Numbered from the stretch's first letter, positions 6,936 through 14,186 are shown. The stretch is 17,284 nucleotides of DNA from an uncultured Oscillospiraceae bacterium (GCA_947522735.1 CANNTZ010000053.1:1-17284), one strand, 5' to 3'. Notes: a model not told the origin generated them from the letters alone. A program made the numbers and translations.

Positions 6936-7370
6936 TCACCGCTCCGGTATGCGCTTTTCAAGAATAACGCTGGTTCCGCGCCCCGGCCGGGAGCTGACCC
7001 GCACCCTGTCCATAAACGACTGCATTATCGAAAAGCCGAGCCCCGCGCGTTCGCCGCCGGGGTCGCCGGTGAAGGCCGGCTGCATTGCCTGCTTCACGTC
7101 GGCGATTCCGCAGCCACGGTCGCGTATACGCAGCCACAGCCTGCGGTCGGGATATATCCGGGCGGATATGTATATCTTTCCTACGCCGCTCTCGGCGTAG
7201 GCGTGGACGATGCAGTTGGTCACCGCCTCGCTTACCGCCGTGCGGATATCGCACAGCTCGTCCATCAGCGGGTCGAGCGGCGCTGCGAACGCCGCCACCG
7301 CAGTGCGCGCAAACGCCTCGTTTGCCGAGCGCGAATCAAAGCAGAGCTGCATCTCATTCATCGGTTTCAT
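6936..7370 (-). CDS. spoIIAB: Anti-sigma F factor / serine kinase SpoIIAB
   Basis: The 144-residue GHKL-fold kinase holds SigF inactive and phosphorylates SpoIIAA. The N box SEAVTN (47-52), the DRGCGI ATP-binding motif (84-89) and GLGFSIM (110-116) are present. The N-terminus (NEMQLCFDSRSANEAFAR) follows the Bacillus protein closely, as does MDELCDIRTAVSEAV. I chose the ATG at 7370 because GGGGGAG sits 7 bases upstream; an ATG nine bases further on is the alternative. It overlaps the end of spoIIAA by 17 bp, so translation is probably coupled, which fits the need for balanced partner-switching proteins. Confidence 0.95.
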   Translation of the reverse strand: MKPMNEMQLCFDSRSANEAFARTAVAAFAAPLDPLMDELCDIRTAVSEAVTNCIVHAYAESGVGKIYISARIYPDRRLWLRIRDRGCGIADVKQAMQPAFTGDPGGERAGLGFSIMQSFMDRVRVSSRPGRGTSVILEKRIPER

Positions 7371-7728
7371 CGCAAGTCTCCCCCTTTTTTGAAGCCTCCC
7401 TTGGCGGCTGTGCACGGTGTGCGCCGTCTATCTCCGCAATGCGGTCTATCCCCGACAGCCGCAGCACCTTTCTGAGCTGAGCGGACACGCCGGATATCCT
7501 CACAACGCCGCCGTATTCCTCCATTGCGCGGCAGCGCCCCATTATCAGACCTATCCCGGAGCTGTCCATGAAGGTGACCGAGGAAAAATCCAGCTCCAGC
7601 AGCTCCGGCTGCACTCGCGTTATCGCGGCGTCTATCTCCTCCCGCAGCGCCCTTGCGCCGTGATGGTCAAGCTCCCCCGCGAGCCGCGCACAGATCACCC
7701 TTCCGGAAATGTTGAGATTCAGCGGCAT
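7354..7728 (-). CDS. spoIIAA: Anti-sigma F factor antagonist SpoIIAA
   Basis: The 124-residue STAS-domain protein binds SpoIIAB and frees SigF when unphosphorylated. GELDHH (18-23) and FMDSSGIGLIMGR (53-65) are hallmark stretches; Ser57 matches the serine phosphorylated by SpoIIAB in Bacillus (Ser58). The start at 7728 gives MPLNLNISGRV, which aligns with the family N-terminus. It has only a weak AGGA nearby, while a strong AAAGGAGA lies about 29 bases upstream beyond a short GC hairpin. The C-terminal dozen residues (REASKKGETCDETDE) are charged and overlap spoIIAB. I saw no clear sigma-H promoter upstream. Confidence 0.95.
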   Translation of the reverse strand: MPLNLNISGRVICARLAGELDHHGARALREEIDAAITRVQPELLELDFSSVTFMDSSGIGLIMGRCRAMEEYGGVVRISGVSAQLRKVLRLSGIDRIAEIDGAHRAQPPREASKKGETCDETDE

Positions 7729-7739
7729 TATCCTGTCCC

Positions 7740-7764
7740 GCGCGGCCTGTCCGCGCTCTCCTTT
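7740..7764 (-). promoter_or_regulatory. Distal Shine-Dalgarno with spacer hairpin, spoIIAA
   Basis: Reading the minus strand, AAAGGAGA (7764-7757) is followed at once by a hairpin GCGCGG-acagg-CCGCGC (7756-7740) and then 11 bases to the ATG. Folding the hairpin would shorten the ribosome-site spacing from about 29 to about 12 bases. This is inference from the sequence only. Confidence 0.4.
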
Positions 7765-7790
7765 CAACGATTGCGGTAATTTTTGTGGAA

Positions 7791-7822
7791 TAAAAAATAC
7801 CCTTATCAATATGATAAGGGTA
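7791..7822 (-). terminator. Intrinsic terminator of the lipoprotein-ilvBN-MFS operon
   Basis: A 10-bp perfect stem, TACCCTTATC (7798-7807) with GATAAGGGTA (7813-7822), has a 5-base loop. On the minus strand it is followed by TTTTTTA. It lies about 57 bp after the last small membrane gene and only 63 bp before spoIIAA. Confidence 0.85.
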
Positions 7823-7878
7823 CTGCTGTAAAAAATATGTCGAAGTTGGAAGGATTTTTCAAAAATATTCAGCTACGG

Positions 7879-8202
7879 CTACCGGTGAAGCAAAAGTCCG
7901 GTCAGATAGGACAGCAGGTTTGAGATAAACACAAGCGCCGGCAGCCTTTTGCTGCGCCCAAGAAACATCGCGAGCAGCGCCCACTCGATGAGCACCACGG
8001 CGATCTCGGCCGGATAGACGAGCAGCCTCACGGCGTCAGGCCTCACCCCGTACATCGTCAGCAGGCGCAGCGAAAGGTTGAGCAGCAGGTTGGTGAACAG
8101 GTTGACTATCGCCCAATAGAGCAGGAGCAGCCGGTCGCGGTAGCCGATGATGAGGAAAAAGGCGGTTTCAACGGCGACCGTCAGCGCGGCGGCGCGGAGC
8201 AT
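7879..8202 (-). CDS. Small multi-pass membrane protein, unknown function
   Basis: I do not recognise this 107-residue protein. It is very hydrophobic, with about four likely membrane helices (roughly 4-20, 25-49, 60-81 and 87-105) and short charged turns such as GYRDR and LGRSKR. The ATG at 8202 overlaps the stop of the gene before it (TGATG) and GGAGG lies upstream, so it is co-translated with its neighbour. It is the last gene before the terminator at 7791-7822. Coupling to the 86-residue membrane protein suggests that the two act together, but nothing in the sequence gives a function. Confidence 0.75.
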   Translation of the reverse strand: MLRAAALTVAVETAFFLIIGYRDRLLLLYWAIVNLFTNLLLNLSLRLLTMYGVRPDAVRLLVYPAEIAVVLIEWALLAMFLGRSKRLPALVFISNLLSYLTGLLLHR

Positions 8203-8462
8203 CAGCGTTTATCCTCCGGCGCGTCGTTCGACGGGGCCTCGCGGCGCTTGCTGCGGCGGACTGCGCGCAGGATGAGGAATATCCCGACAGCGGCGGCGAT
8301 TAGCAGCACCGCCGGGATGATGATGAACCATGCGGGACCGACGAGAAACTCCGGGTCGATATCGTCCGGCTCGTACACAACGTCGGCAAGGGCGATGACG
8401 GCTGCGGCGACTGTAAGCACGGCGGCAAGCAGCGACGCGAGGGCGGTTTTGATGCGTTTCAT
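8202..8462 (-). CDS. Small membrane protein with two hydrophobic segments
   Basis: I do not recognise the 86-residue product. Residues 6-27 form a signal-peptide or membrane segment after a basic N-terminus (MKRIK). A short acidic outer stretch (YEPDDIDPEF) follows, then a second helix at about 43-67, then a basic and charged tail (RRSKRREAPSNDAPEDKR) that is probably cytosolic. GGAGG precedes the ATG at 7 bases. The start overlaps the MFS stop (ATGA) and the stop overlaps the next start, so three genes are coupled in a row. A partner or accessory role with the transporter is possible but unproven. Confidence 0.75.
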   Translation of the reverse strand: MKRIKTALASLLAAVLTVAAAVIALADVVYEPDDIDPEFLVGPAWFIIIPAVLLIAAAVGIFLILRAVRRSKRREAPSNDAPEDKR

Positions 8463-9517
8463 GATAGAACCTCCTGTTTGGTTTGAATTATCTCTTGCTC
8501 GCCGTGCTGCGGCGGGCTTCGGCGCAGATACGCCGCCGGAAGCATGACAAGCAGCGTGTTCAGCGCGAATATGGCGGTTATTATCGCAACCCTAACGGCA
8601 CCGGAGGCGGGCGCCATGTCCGCGAACAGCGTGCCGGGGAAAAGGCAGCTTGCGGCAAGCCCGAACGCGAAGCCGGGGGCATTAGGCAGCAGCCTGCACA
8701 GCAGCCAGAGCGTGACCGGCATCGAGAGATTCAGCAGAAGCTGCCCCGCAAGCGACGGAATCATCCATTGCGAGAAGAACAGCAGCGCCAGCGCTGCAAG
8801 CGGTATCGACACGGCGCCGAGCGCTATCGCGCCGAATTTATCGCACAGCGCGCCGCCAAGCAGCTTGCCCGCGACGACGCACAGCGCCGTTATGATTGCG
8901 GCCGGTATCCCCTGCTTCCACGGAAGGCTGACCACGCTGCCGCCGAACGCGCGTGAAAAGACGCAGAAAAGCAACGCCGCACAAAGCAGTCCGCGCTTAA
9001 CGGCATCGCCGCAGTCGGGTCGCGGCACGGGCTCCGGTTCCCAATCAAATCGGACGAGGAGCAGCGCGATACAGGCGGCGCAGAGCAGCAACGCGAACGC
9101 GAAGCCAAGCTGCGGGAAAACGATGCCCAGCGCAAGCCCGAGCGCGCCGGGCGCGACGAATATTCCGAGCGGCCACGCCTTTTGCGGCGAGCTTATTATC
9201 ACCTGCGCGCCGCCGGAGACGTGGAACAGGCTGTTGCCAAGCCCGGCAAGAGCCGTTTTTACGAGCGCCAGCCCGAGCGTCTGCGCCGGAAGCGTCAGTC
9301 CGGCAAGTATCAGCGCCACGGATAAAACAGTCAACTCACGACGGCGCAGCCTGTCCGCAAGCAGCCCGGTCAACCCCTGCGTAGAGAAGGCAAGCAGGTT
9401 GTAGACGAGGATGAGCAGCGCAGACTGCTCCGGAAAAAGCGGATATATCTGCCCGCGCATCACGACGGCGCAGACGCCGTCAACCAGCAGGTGCATCAGC
9501 GAGAGGAGCCAGAGCAA
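8459..9517 (-). CDS. Major facilitator superfamily transporter
   Basis: The 352-residue protein has about ten to twelve hydrophobic helices and an MFS motif-A-like loop, GLLADRLRRRE, between the second and third helices. The first helix contains LMHLLVDGVC, and the helix 4-5 region reads GNSLFHVSGGAQVI, both reminiscent of the fosmidomycin-resistance-like MFS branch. The substrate is unknown. Start choice is uncertain: TTG at 9517 is the first usable codon in frame, with AAGAG upstream, and ATG at residue 8 is the alternative. An ATG at about 9537 (ATGGAAAAGAG) lies in another frame. It follows ilvN by 61 bp without a terminator and overlaps the next gene by 4 bp, so it belongs to the same operon. 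Export of an amino-acid-related compound is only a guess. Confidence 0.85.
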   Translation of the reverse strand: MLWLLSLMHLLVDGVCAVVMRGQIYPLFPEQSALLILVYNLLAFSTQGLTGLLADRLRRRELTVLSVALILAGLTLPAQTLGLALVKTALAGLGNSLFHVSGGAQVIISSPQKAWPLGIFVAPGALGLALGIVFPQLGFAFALLLCAACIALLLVRFDWEPEPVPRPDCGDAVKRGLLCAALLFCVFSRAFGGSVVSLPWKQGIPAAIITALCVVAGKLLGGALCDKFGAIALGAVSIPLAALALLFFSQWMIPSLAGQLLLNLSMPVTLWLLCRLLPNAPGFAFGLAASCLFPGTLFADMAPASGAVRVAIITAIFALNTLLVMLPAAYLRRSPPQHGEQEIIQTKQEVLS

Positions 9518-9578
9518 AGCGAACCACTCTTTTCCATACGTATTGTATTGCGTTTAACGATTTTTACGGAGTGCAGCG

Positions 9579-10067
9579 CTAAAACGCGCTGTCCCCGCCC
9601 TTTTGCAGCGCAATCGTGCCGGTGCGGACAAGCTCCTTTATCTTATACGGGCGCATCAGCTCCTCAAGCAGATCGACACGGTCGGGCGAATCGCACATCT
9701 CAATGGTGAGGGTGCTCTTGGAGATATCCACTATCTTCGCGCCCATGATCTTTACGATGTCGGTGATCTCCCCGCGCAGCGTGTTCGTCGCCGCAACCTT
9801 CAGCAGCATTGTCTCGCGGCTGATAAGCTCGTCGCTGTTGGCGCTGCGCACCTTTATGACGTCGATGAGCTTGTTGAGCTGCTTTTCCATCTGCTCGGAG
9901 AGGTAGTCGTCGCACTCGGCGACAATGGTCATGCGGGAAACGGTTCTGTCGTCGGTCACGCCGACGGCGAGGCTGTCGATATTGAAGCCGCGGCGCGAAA
10001 ACAGCCCGGCAATGCGCGAGAGCACGCCCGCGCGGTTCTCGACAAGTACGGATATCGTCTTTTTCAT
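9579..10067 (-). CDS. ilvN: Acetolactate synthase regulatory (small) subunit
   Basis: The 162-residue protein has the usual small-subunit length. The N-terminal ACT domain is plain in ISVLVENRAGVLSRIAGLFSRRGFNIDSLAVG (quoted here by its ends, residues 4-35), followed by the second ACT-like half with TLRGEITDIVKIMGAKIVDI. The subunit activates the catalytic subunit and confers feedback inhibition by valine. A ribosome site (GAGGGGG) spans the ilvB stop codon, and only 12 bases separate the two genes, so it is made with ilvB. The ilvH name is equally possible. Confidence 0.94.
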   Translation of the reverse strand: MKKTISVLVENRAGVLSRIAGLFSRRGFNIDSLAVGVTDDRTVSRMTIVAECDDYLSEQMEKQLNKLIDVIKVRSANSDELISRETMLLKVAATNTLRGEITDIVKIMGAKIVDISKSTLTIEMCDSPDRVDLLEELMRPYKIKELVRTGTIALQKGGDSAF

Positions 10068-10079
10068 CCCTGTTCCCCC

Positions 10080-11690
10080 TCAGTTTTCGTCCCGGACGAG
10101 CTCGAGAAGAAAGCTCTCATCCGGGCGGGCAAGCAGCGCGCCGATGGCGGCGTCCGCCTCGCTCATGCTCTCAAGGCGCAGGTGCTTTATGCCATAGGCC
10201 TCGGCGATGAGCTGGATATCGGGCTCGTAGCCGAGCGAAACTGCGGTGAAGTTGCCGCTATAGTGCTCGCGCTGAAGCTCGTGAACCATGCCGAGGGTGC
10301 GGTTTGTATAGACGACAAGCTTCAGCGCCACTCCGTTCTGCACAGCCGTTGCAAGCTCGTTCATGCTCATCTGGAAGCCGCCGTCGCCCATCACGACGAT
10401 AACCTGCCTTTCCGGCGCGGCAAGCTTTGCGCCGCACGCTGCGGGCAGCGCGTAGCCCATCGTCCCCATTCCGCAGGAGGTAATGAATCTTCCGTCCCTC
10501 ACCCGGTAGCCTGAGGCGGCGTAGATCTGGTTGAGCCCGACGTCGGCGGCGACAATGGCGTCGCTATCGGCCTTTTCGGAGAGCAGACGCATAAATTCAC
10601 GCATATCAGGCGCGCCGGAGCCGCCGGATATGCCGGACGGAGTCAGCGCGCGCAGCGCCTCCAGCCGGGCGAGCCATGCGCCGGTATCCGGCCGCGGAGG
10701 GCTCTCCATGAGCTGGGAGACGACCGTCCTGACGTCGCCGACAATCGGGATATCGGTGCCGATGTTCTTGCCGATCTCTGCGGGGTCGATATCTATGTGG
10801 ATGATAAAGGTGTTGTCGGTCATGCGGGAGCCGCCCGCGCTCATCGCTCTGTCGCCGAGGCGCGCGCCGATGACGATAAGGGTGTCGCATTCAAAGACGG
10901 CGCGGTTCGCAAGCGCGCTGCCGTACATCCCGACCATGCCGAGATTGAGAGGATGGGCATATGGGAGCGTGGAAAGCCCCATCATCGTGCTGACGACAGG
11001 GATGCCCGTCGTCTCGGCAAAGCAGCGCAGCGCCTCGCGCGCGTCGGAATCGAACACGCCTCCCCCCGCGCAGATCAGCGGCCTTTGCGCGGCGGAAATG
11101 GCGCTCGTCGCCTTTTTGATCTGGAATGCGTGTCCCCGTAGATTGGGGTTGTAGCCGCGTATCGTGACGTTTTCGGGATATTTGAAGCTGAGCGGCGCGG
11201 TTTGGATATTGACGGGCACGTCGATTAGCACCGGCCCCGGACGTCCGGTGGAGGCGATGTGGAACGCCTCGCGAAAGACGCGTGGAATATCGCGCGCATC
11301 GGTGACGAGATAGCTGTGCTTGACAAAGGGTGCGCAGGCGCCGGTGATATCCGCCTCCTGAAATACGTCGCGCCCAAGCAGCTCCAGCGATACCTGACCG
11401 GTTATCGCGACGATGGGCACCGAGTCCATATAGGAGGTCGCGACGGCGGTTATGAGGTTGGTCGCGCCCGGGCCGGAGGTTGCGACGCAGACACCCGGCT
11501 TGCCGGAAATACGTGCGTAGCCGCTGGCGGCATGTCCGGCGTTCTGCTCCTGACGCACCAGCACGTGACGCACCGACGAAGCCGAAAGCTTGTCATAAAA
11601 CGGGCAGATGGCGGCTCCGGGATATCCGAACACCACCGAAACGCCCTCCTTTTCAAGACATTTTACCATTGCCTCCGCGCCGGTAATCAT
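10080..11690 (-). CDS. ilvB: Acetolactate synthase catalytic (large) subunit
   Basis: The 536-residue thiamine-diphosphate enzyme joins two pyruvates to acetolactate for valine and leucine, or pyruvate with 2-ketobutyrate for isoleucine. The catalytic glutamate is E48 in RQEQNAGHAASGYAR. Oxyanion and substrate segments are TSGPGATNL (71-79) and FQEADI (110-115). The cofactor and metal motif starts at GDG 435-437 and ends at N463. I chose the ATG at 11690, which has GGAGG 7 bases upstream, rather than a TTG at 11705. Where most such enzymes have tryptophan in LGMVxQWQ, this one has leucine (LGMVHELQ, L472). No T-box or leader peptide is visible. The gene begins 16 bases after the lipoprotein gene ends. 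Confidence 0.96.
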   Translation of the reverse strand: MITGAEAMVKCLEKEGVSVVFGYPGAAICPFYDKLSASSVRHVLVRQEQNAGHAASGYARISGKPGVCVATSGPGATNLITAVATSYMDSVPIVAITGQVSLELLGRDVFQEADITGACAPFVKHSYLVTDARDIPRVFREAFHIASTGRPGPVLIDVPVNIQTAPLSFKYPENVTIRGYNPNLRGHAFQIKKATSAISAAQRPLICAGGGVFDSDAREALRCFAETTGIPVVSTMMGLSTLPYAHPLNLGMVGMYGSALANRAVFECDTLIVIGARLGDRAMSAGGSRMTDNTFIIHIDIDPAEIGKNIGTDIPIVGDVRTVVSQLMESPPRPDTGAWLARLEALRALTPSGISGGSGAPDMREFMRLLSEKADSDAIVAADVGLNQIYAASGYRVRDGRFITSCGMGTMGYALPAACGAKLAAPERQVIVVMGDGGFQMSMNELATAVQNGVALKLVVYTNRTLGMVHELQREHYSGNFTAVSLGYEPDIQLIAEAYGIKHLRLESMSEADAAIGALLARPDESFLLELVRDEN

Positions 11691-11706
11691 GGGGCAGTCC
11701 TCCAAT

Positions 11707-12825
11707 TCAGTAAAAAAGTCCCGAGACGACGTCCTGCATTATGCCTGTCGCGACGTACTCGTTGTCCGCAATGCCGAGCGTTATCACGTCCGACTGGAAC
11801 GCGGCGTCGGTCATTGTAAAGGTGATATCTATCGTTATCTGGCCGTTTTGCACGGCGTTGGGACGGAACTCGTCGCCGGACGCCGCGCGCGCCAGGATAT
11901 TCATCGCTATCGCCGGCAGATCGGCGGGACTGTTGACTATTGCAAAGCGCGGACGGACGCCGTTCTGCGCCGCAGCGCTCATGCGGTCGAGAAAGTCTAT
12001 GCGGTCGGACACCGCGAGCAGAGGCGTTATGGGCGAGCGTTCAAGGATGAAATCCAACAGCTCTCCGTCGATGCGGTCGCAGAGGATAATAAGCTCGCAC
12101 TCGCCGGCGGACATTTCCGGCTCGAGCCGCGCAAGCTCCACAAACGCCTTTTCAAATGCCGGAGCCGGGTTGCCGCCCGCCCGGTATTGCAGATCCGCAA
12201 CGGCGATAAAATCCGGATAATCCTCCAGCGTCCCTGCAAACGCGCCGTGCTTTTTTGCGCCGAACAGTCCGTCCGACGTGACGGTGATGACGTACACCCG
12301 CTTCTTCGCTTCGGCGGCAGAGCAGACGTAATCCGTCGCCGCGCGGTCGGAGCTTTCCGTGGAGCAGCTTATGCTCAGCACGCCGCTGATCGAATATTCG
12401 TCGGATATTTCGGCGGCAAATACGATATTGCCACCGTCCGCAAGCTCTTTCGCGTATTTCAGAGCGTCGCGCCCGCAGGGGTCTATCAGAAACGCGTCGT
12501 AGCCCGCCTTGGCGGCACGCTCCATCTGTCTGAGCTGCGTGGCCTCGTCACCGTTGCAGCAAAACAGCATGTAGCGCTCGATGCCTCCGTTCTTTTCGAG
12601 CTGCTGCGCCGTTGAAACGACGTAGCGCCGCGCGGTCAGATCCTCCCCGGACATGCCTTGCCCAAAATACGCCACCCACAGCCCGTTTTTTTCGCCGGTC
12701 AGCATTCGGGTCTCGGGGTCGCGTTCGCTCTCGCCGCCATACAGTCCGAGCTGCGCACAGCCGCAAAGTGCGCCCGCAAGCAAAAACGCCAGCAACAGCG
12801 CCGTGAGCCTGTAAAAACGTCTCAT
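11707..12825 (-). CDS. Substrate-binding-type lipoprotein (type 1 periplasmic fold)
   Basis: The 372-residue protein begins MRRFYRLTALLLAFLLAGALCGC, a lipoprotein signal (given as residues 1-23) with the lipidated cysteine at C23. The mature part looks like a sugar-binding-type solute receptor: GLWVAYFGQGMSGEDLTARR near the start, EATQLRQMERAAKAGYDAFLIDP (about 93-115) and the hinge-region stretch FAIVNSPADLPAIAMNILARA near the end. I chose the ATG at 12825 because AGGGGG lies 8 bases upstream. No ABC permease or ATPase follows. The next genes, 16 bases on, are ilvB and ilvN, an unusual pairing. It may serve as an orphan receptor or sensor. The family is likely, the ligand unknown. Confidence 0.8.
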   Translation of the reverse strand: MRRFYRLTALLLAFLLAGALCGCAQLGLYGGESERDPETRMLTGEKNGLWVAYFGQGMSGEDLTARRYVVSTAQQLEKNGGIERYMLFCCNGDEATQLRQMERAAKAGYDAFLIDPCGRDALKYAKELADGGNIVFAAEISDEYSISGVLSISCSTESSDRAATDYVCSAAEAKKRVYVITVTSDGLFGAKKHGAFAGTLEDYPDFIAVADLQYRAGGNPAPAFEKAFVELARLEPEMSAGECELIILCDRIDGELLDFILERSPITPLLAVSDRIDFLDRMSAAAQNGVRPRFAIVNSPADLPAIAMNILARAASGDEFRPNAVQNGQITIDITFTMTDAAFQSDVITLGIADNEYVATGIMQDVVSGLFY

Positions 12826-12891
12826 TCGCGCATCCCCCTCTCGACTGAAATCACGCGGCACACAAGCATACACATACATTTACACATTATG

Positions 12892-12920
12892 ATTTTATCA
12901 CACTGAAATATTTTTTTCAA
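12892..12920 (-). promoter_or_regulatory. Sigma-A promoter for lipoprotein-ilvBN operon
   Basis: On the minus strand TTGAAA (12920-12915), a 17-bp spacer and TAAAAT (12897-12892) stand about 67 bp before the lipoprotein ATG. No attenuator is seen between the promoter and the gene. Confidence 0.7.
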
Positions 12921-12928
12921 TATCACGG

Positions 12929-12957
12929 TTTACATTTGCCGCAAATGATTGTAAAAT
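12929..12957 (+). promoter_or_regulatory. Sigma-A promoter for hemW
   Basis: TTTACA (12929-12934), a 17-bp spacer and TAAAAT (12952-12957) lie about 30 bp before the proposed start codon. The two divergent -35 boxes are only 8 bp apart, so the promoters could influence each other. Confidence 0.75.
12933..12947. promoter_or_regulatory. Perfect palindrome in hemW promoter spacer (operator candidate)
   Basis: CATTTGC-C-GCAAATG, a perfect 15-bp dyad, fills most of the spacer between the -35 and -10 elements. A protein bound there would block RNA polymerase, and it is close enough to affect the divergent promoter too. The regulator is unknown. Confidence 0.55.
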
Positions 12958-12987
12958 AACAGTGAAAAATCAAAAGGGGGCGGTGGC

Positions 12988-14094
12988 ACGGACAGGCCGG
13001 TCGGAATATATATACACATTCCGTTCTGCGACGGAAAATGCCCATACTGCGACTTTTATTCGCTGAGTGCAGACGGCGCACGGTACGACGAATACCTGCG
13101 CGCGCTGCTGGCACGGCTGGAGCTGTTAGCGGCAAAATATCCTCGCCGCGCCGATACACTCTATATCGGCGGCGGCACCCCGTCGCTCCTCGGCGGCGAG
13201 AGGCTGGCGGCCATTGTCCGGCGCTGCCGGGAGCTGTTCGGACTGGACGACGGCGAGATAACCGTTGAGTGCAACCCGCGTTCGTCTAACGACAGACTGT
13301 TCGGGCTGCTGGCGGAGGCCGGTGTCAATCGCGTCTCCATCGGGATGCAGTCGGCGAACGCGGATGAGCTGAGGGCGCTTGGGCGGCGTCACAGCGCCGC
13401 CGACGCTCTTGTAACCGTTGAGGCAGCGCGGGCTGCCGGTATAGGCAATCTCTCGCTCGACCTCATGATCGGTACGCCCGGGCAGACGGCGGACTCGCTC
13501 ATGCGCTCGGTTGATTTCTGCGTTTCGCTCGGAGCGCCGCATGTTTCTGCGTACATGCTCAAGATCGAGGAGGGGACGCCGTTTTACCGCAACGGCGCGG
13601 CAGCGCTGTGCCCGGACGGCGACGAGACGGCTGAGCTTTACGAGCGGCTGTGCGAACGGCTTGAGTGCGCGGAGCTCTGCCGGTACGAGATATCCAACTT
13701 CGCGCGCCACGGCTTCGAGAGCCGTCACAACCTCAAATACTGGCGGTGCGAGGAATATCTCGGCGTCGGTCCTGCCGCACACTCCTTTATTAACGGAAAA
13801 AGAATGTATTATCCGCGCTCGCTCGACGGCTTTATTGCGGGAGAAAACGGCGGCGAGCCGCTTTTCGACTGCTGTGGCGGCAGCTTCGAGGAATACGTCA
13901 TGCTGCGGCTGCGGCTGCGCGAGGGGCTCGATCCGGTCGAAGCGTCGCGACTGTATCCGGAGAACGGTCTGCCTGAGGATCGGCTCGCGCTGCTGCGGAG
14001 CGGCGGTTTTATCGAAACCGGCGGCGGGCGCGTTCGACTGACGACGAAAGGCGTTCTCGTCTCCAACGAAGTGATTGGAGAATTGTTATATTGA
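12988..14094 (+). CDS. hemW: HemW-type radical SAM heme chaperone, probable ACG start
   Basis: The frame encodes about 368 residues, the usual HemW length. Starting at ACG 12988 it reads TDRPVGIYIHIPFCDGKCPY, with the iron-sulfur cysteines at C14, C18 and C21 (CxxxCxxCDF, the HemW rather than HemN pattern). YIGGGTPS follows, then SIGMQS, and HNLKYW (about 247-252), the HNxxYW motif characteristic of HemW. HemW inserts heme into respiratory enzymes. No ATG, GTG or TTG occurs in this frame between the stop at 12952 and ATG 13345. A start at 13345 would remove the first 119 residues and the cluster site. GGGGG lies 7 bases before ACG. A sequencing or real frameshift just after the GTG at 12983 is the alternative. 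Its 3' end abuts the right repeat array. Confidence 0.88.
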   Translation, partial: TDRPVGIYIHIPFCDGKCPYCDFYSLSADGARYDEYLRALLARLELLAAKYPRRADTLYIGGGTPSLLGGERLAAIVRRCRELFGLDDGEITVECNPRSSNDRLFGLLAEAGVNRVSIGMQSANADELRALGRRHSAADALVTVEAARAAGIGNLSLDLMIGTPGQTADSLMRSVDFCVSLGAPHVSAYMLKIEEGTPFYRNGAAALCPDGDETAELYERLCERLECAELCRYEISNFARHGFESRHNLKYWRCEEYLGVGPAAHSFINGKRMYYPRSLDGFIAGENGGEPLFDCCGGSFEEYVMLRLRLREGLDPVEASRLYPENGLPEDRLALLRSGGFIETGGGRVRLTTKGVLVSNEVIGELLY

Positions 14095-14142
14095 GCGGCG
14101 GGACATTGCCCGGCGGGCAATGCCCGCAGATGTAGCCGCGGT

Positions 14143-14186
14143 TCGGTCGTCCTCACGCTTCGCGTTGCGGGGACCTTACGTTATCG
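14143..14186 (+). repeat. Inverted repeat bounding right array, left arm
   Basis: This 44-bp arm is the exact reverse complement of 14905-14948. Similarity continues outward with one gap through a CCGCGG block to the GGGCAATGCCCGCAGAT palindrome, giving arms of about 75 bp in all. Confidence 0.85.

Noticed and set aside
8544..9404. 286-residue plus-strand frame opposite the MFS transporter
   Set aside because: Low-complexity Ser/Ala-rich product typical of an antisense frame. The minus-strand transporter is well supported.
9603..10514. 303-residue plus-strand frame opposite ilvN and ilvB
   Set aside because: Both ilv genes are unmistakable on the other strand, and the frame crosses their junction.
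11608..12615. 335-residue plus-strand frame opposite the lipoprotein gene
   Set aside because: Arg/His-rich composition of a shadow frame. The lipoprotein has a signal peptide and a ribosome site.
12826..12960. T-box or leader-peptide attenuator for ilvBN
   Set aside because: The leader is short, with no T-box sequence, no Leu/Val/Ile codon run and no terminator.
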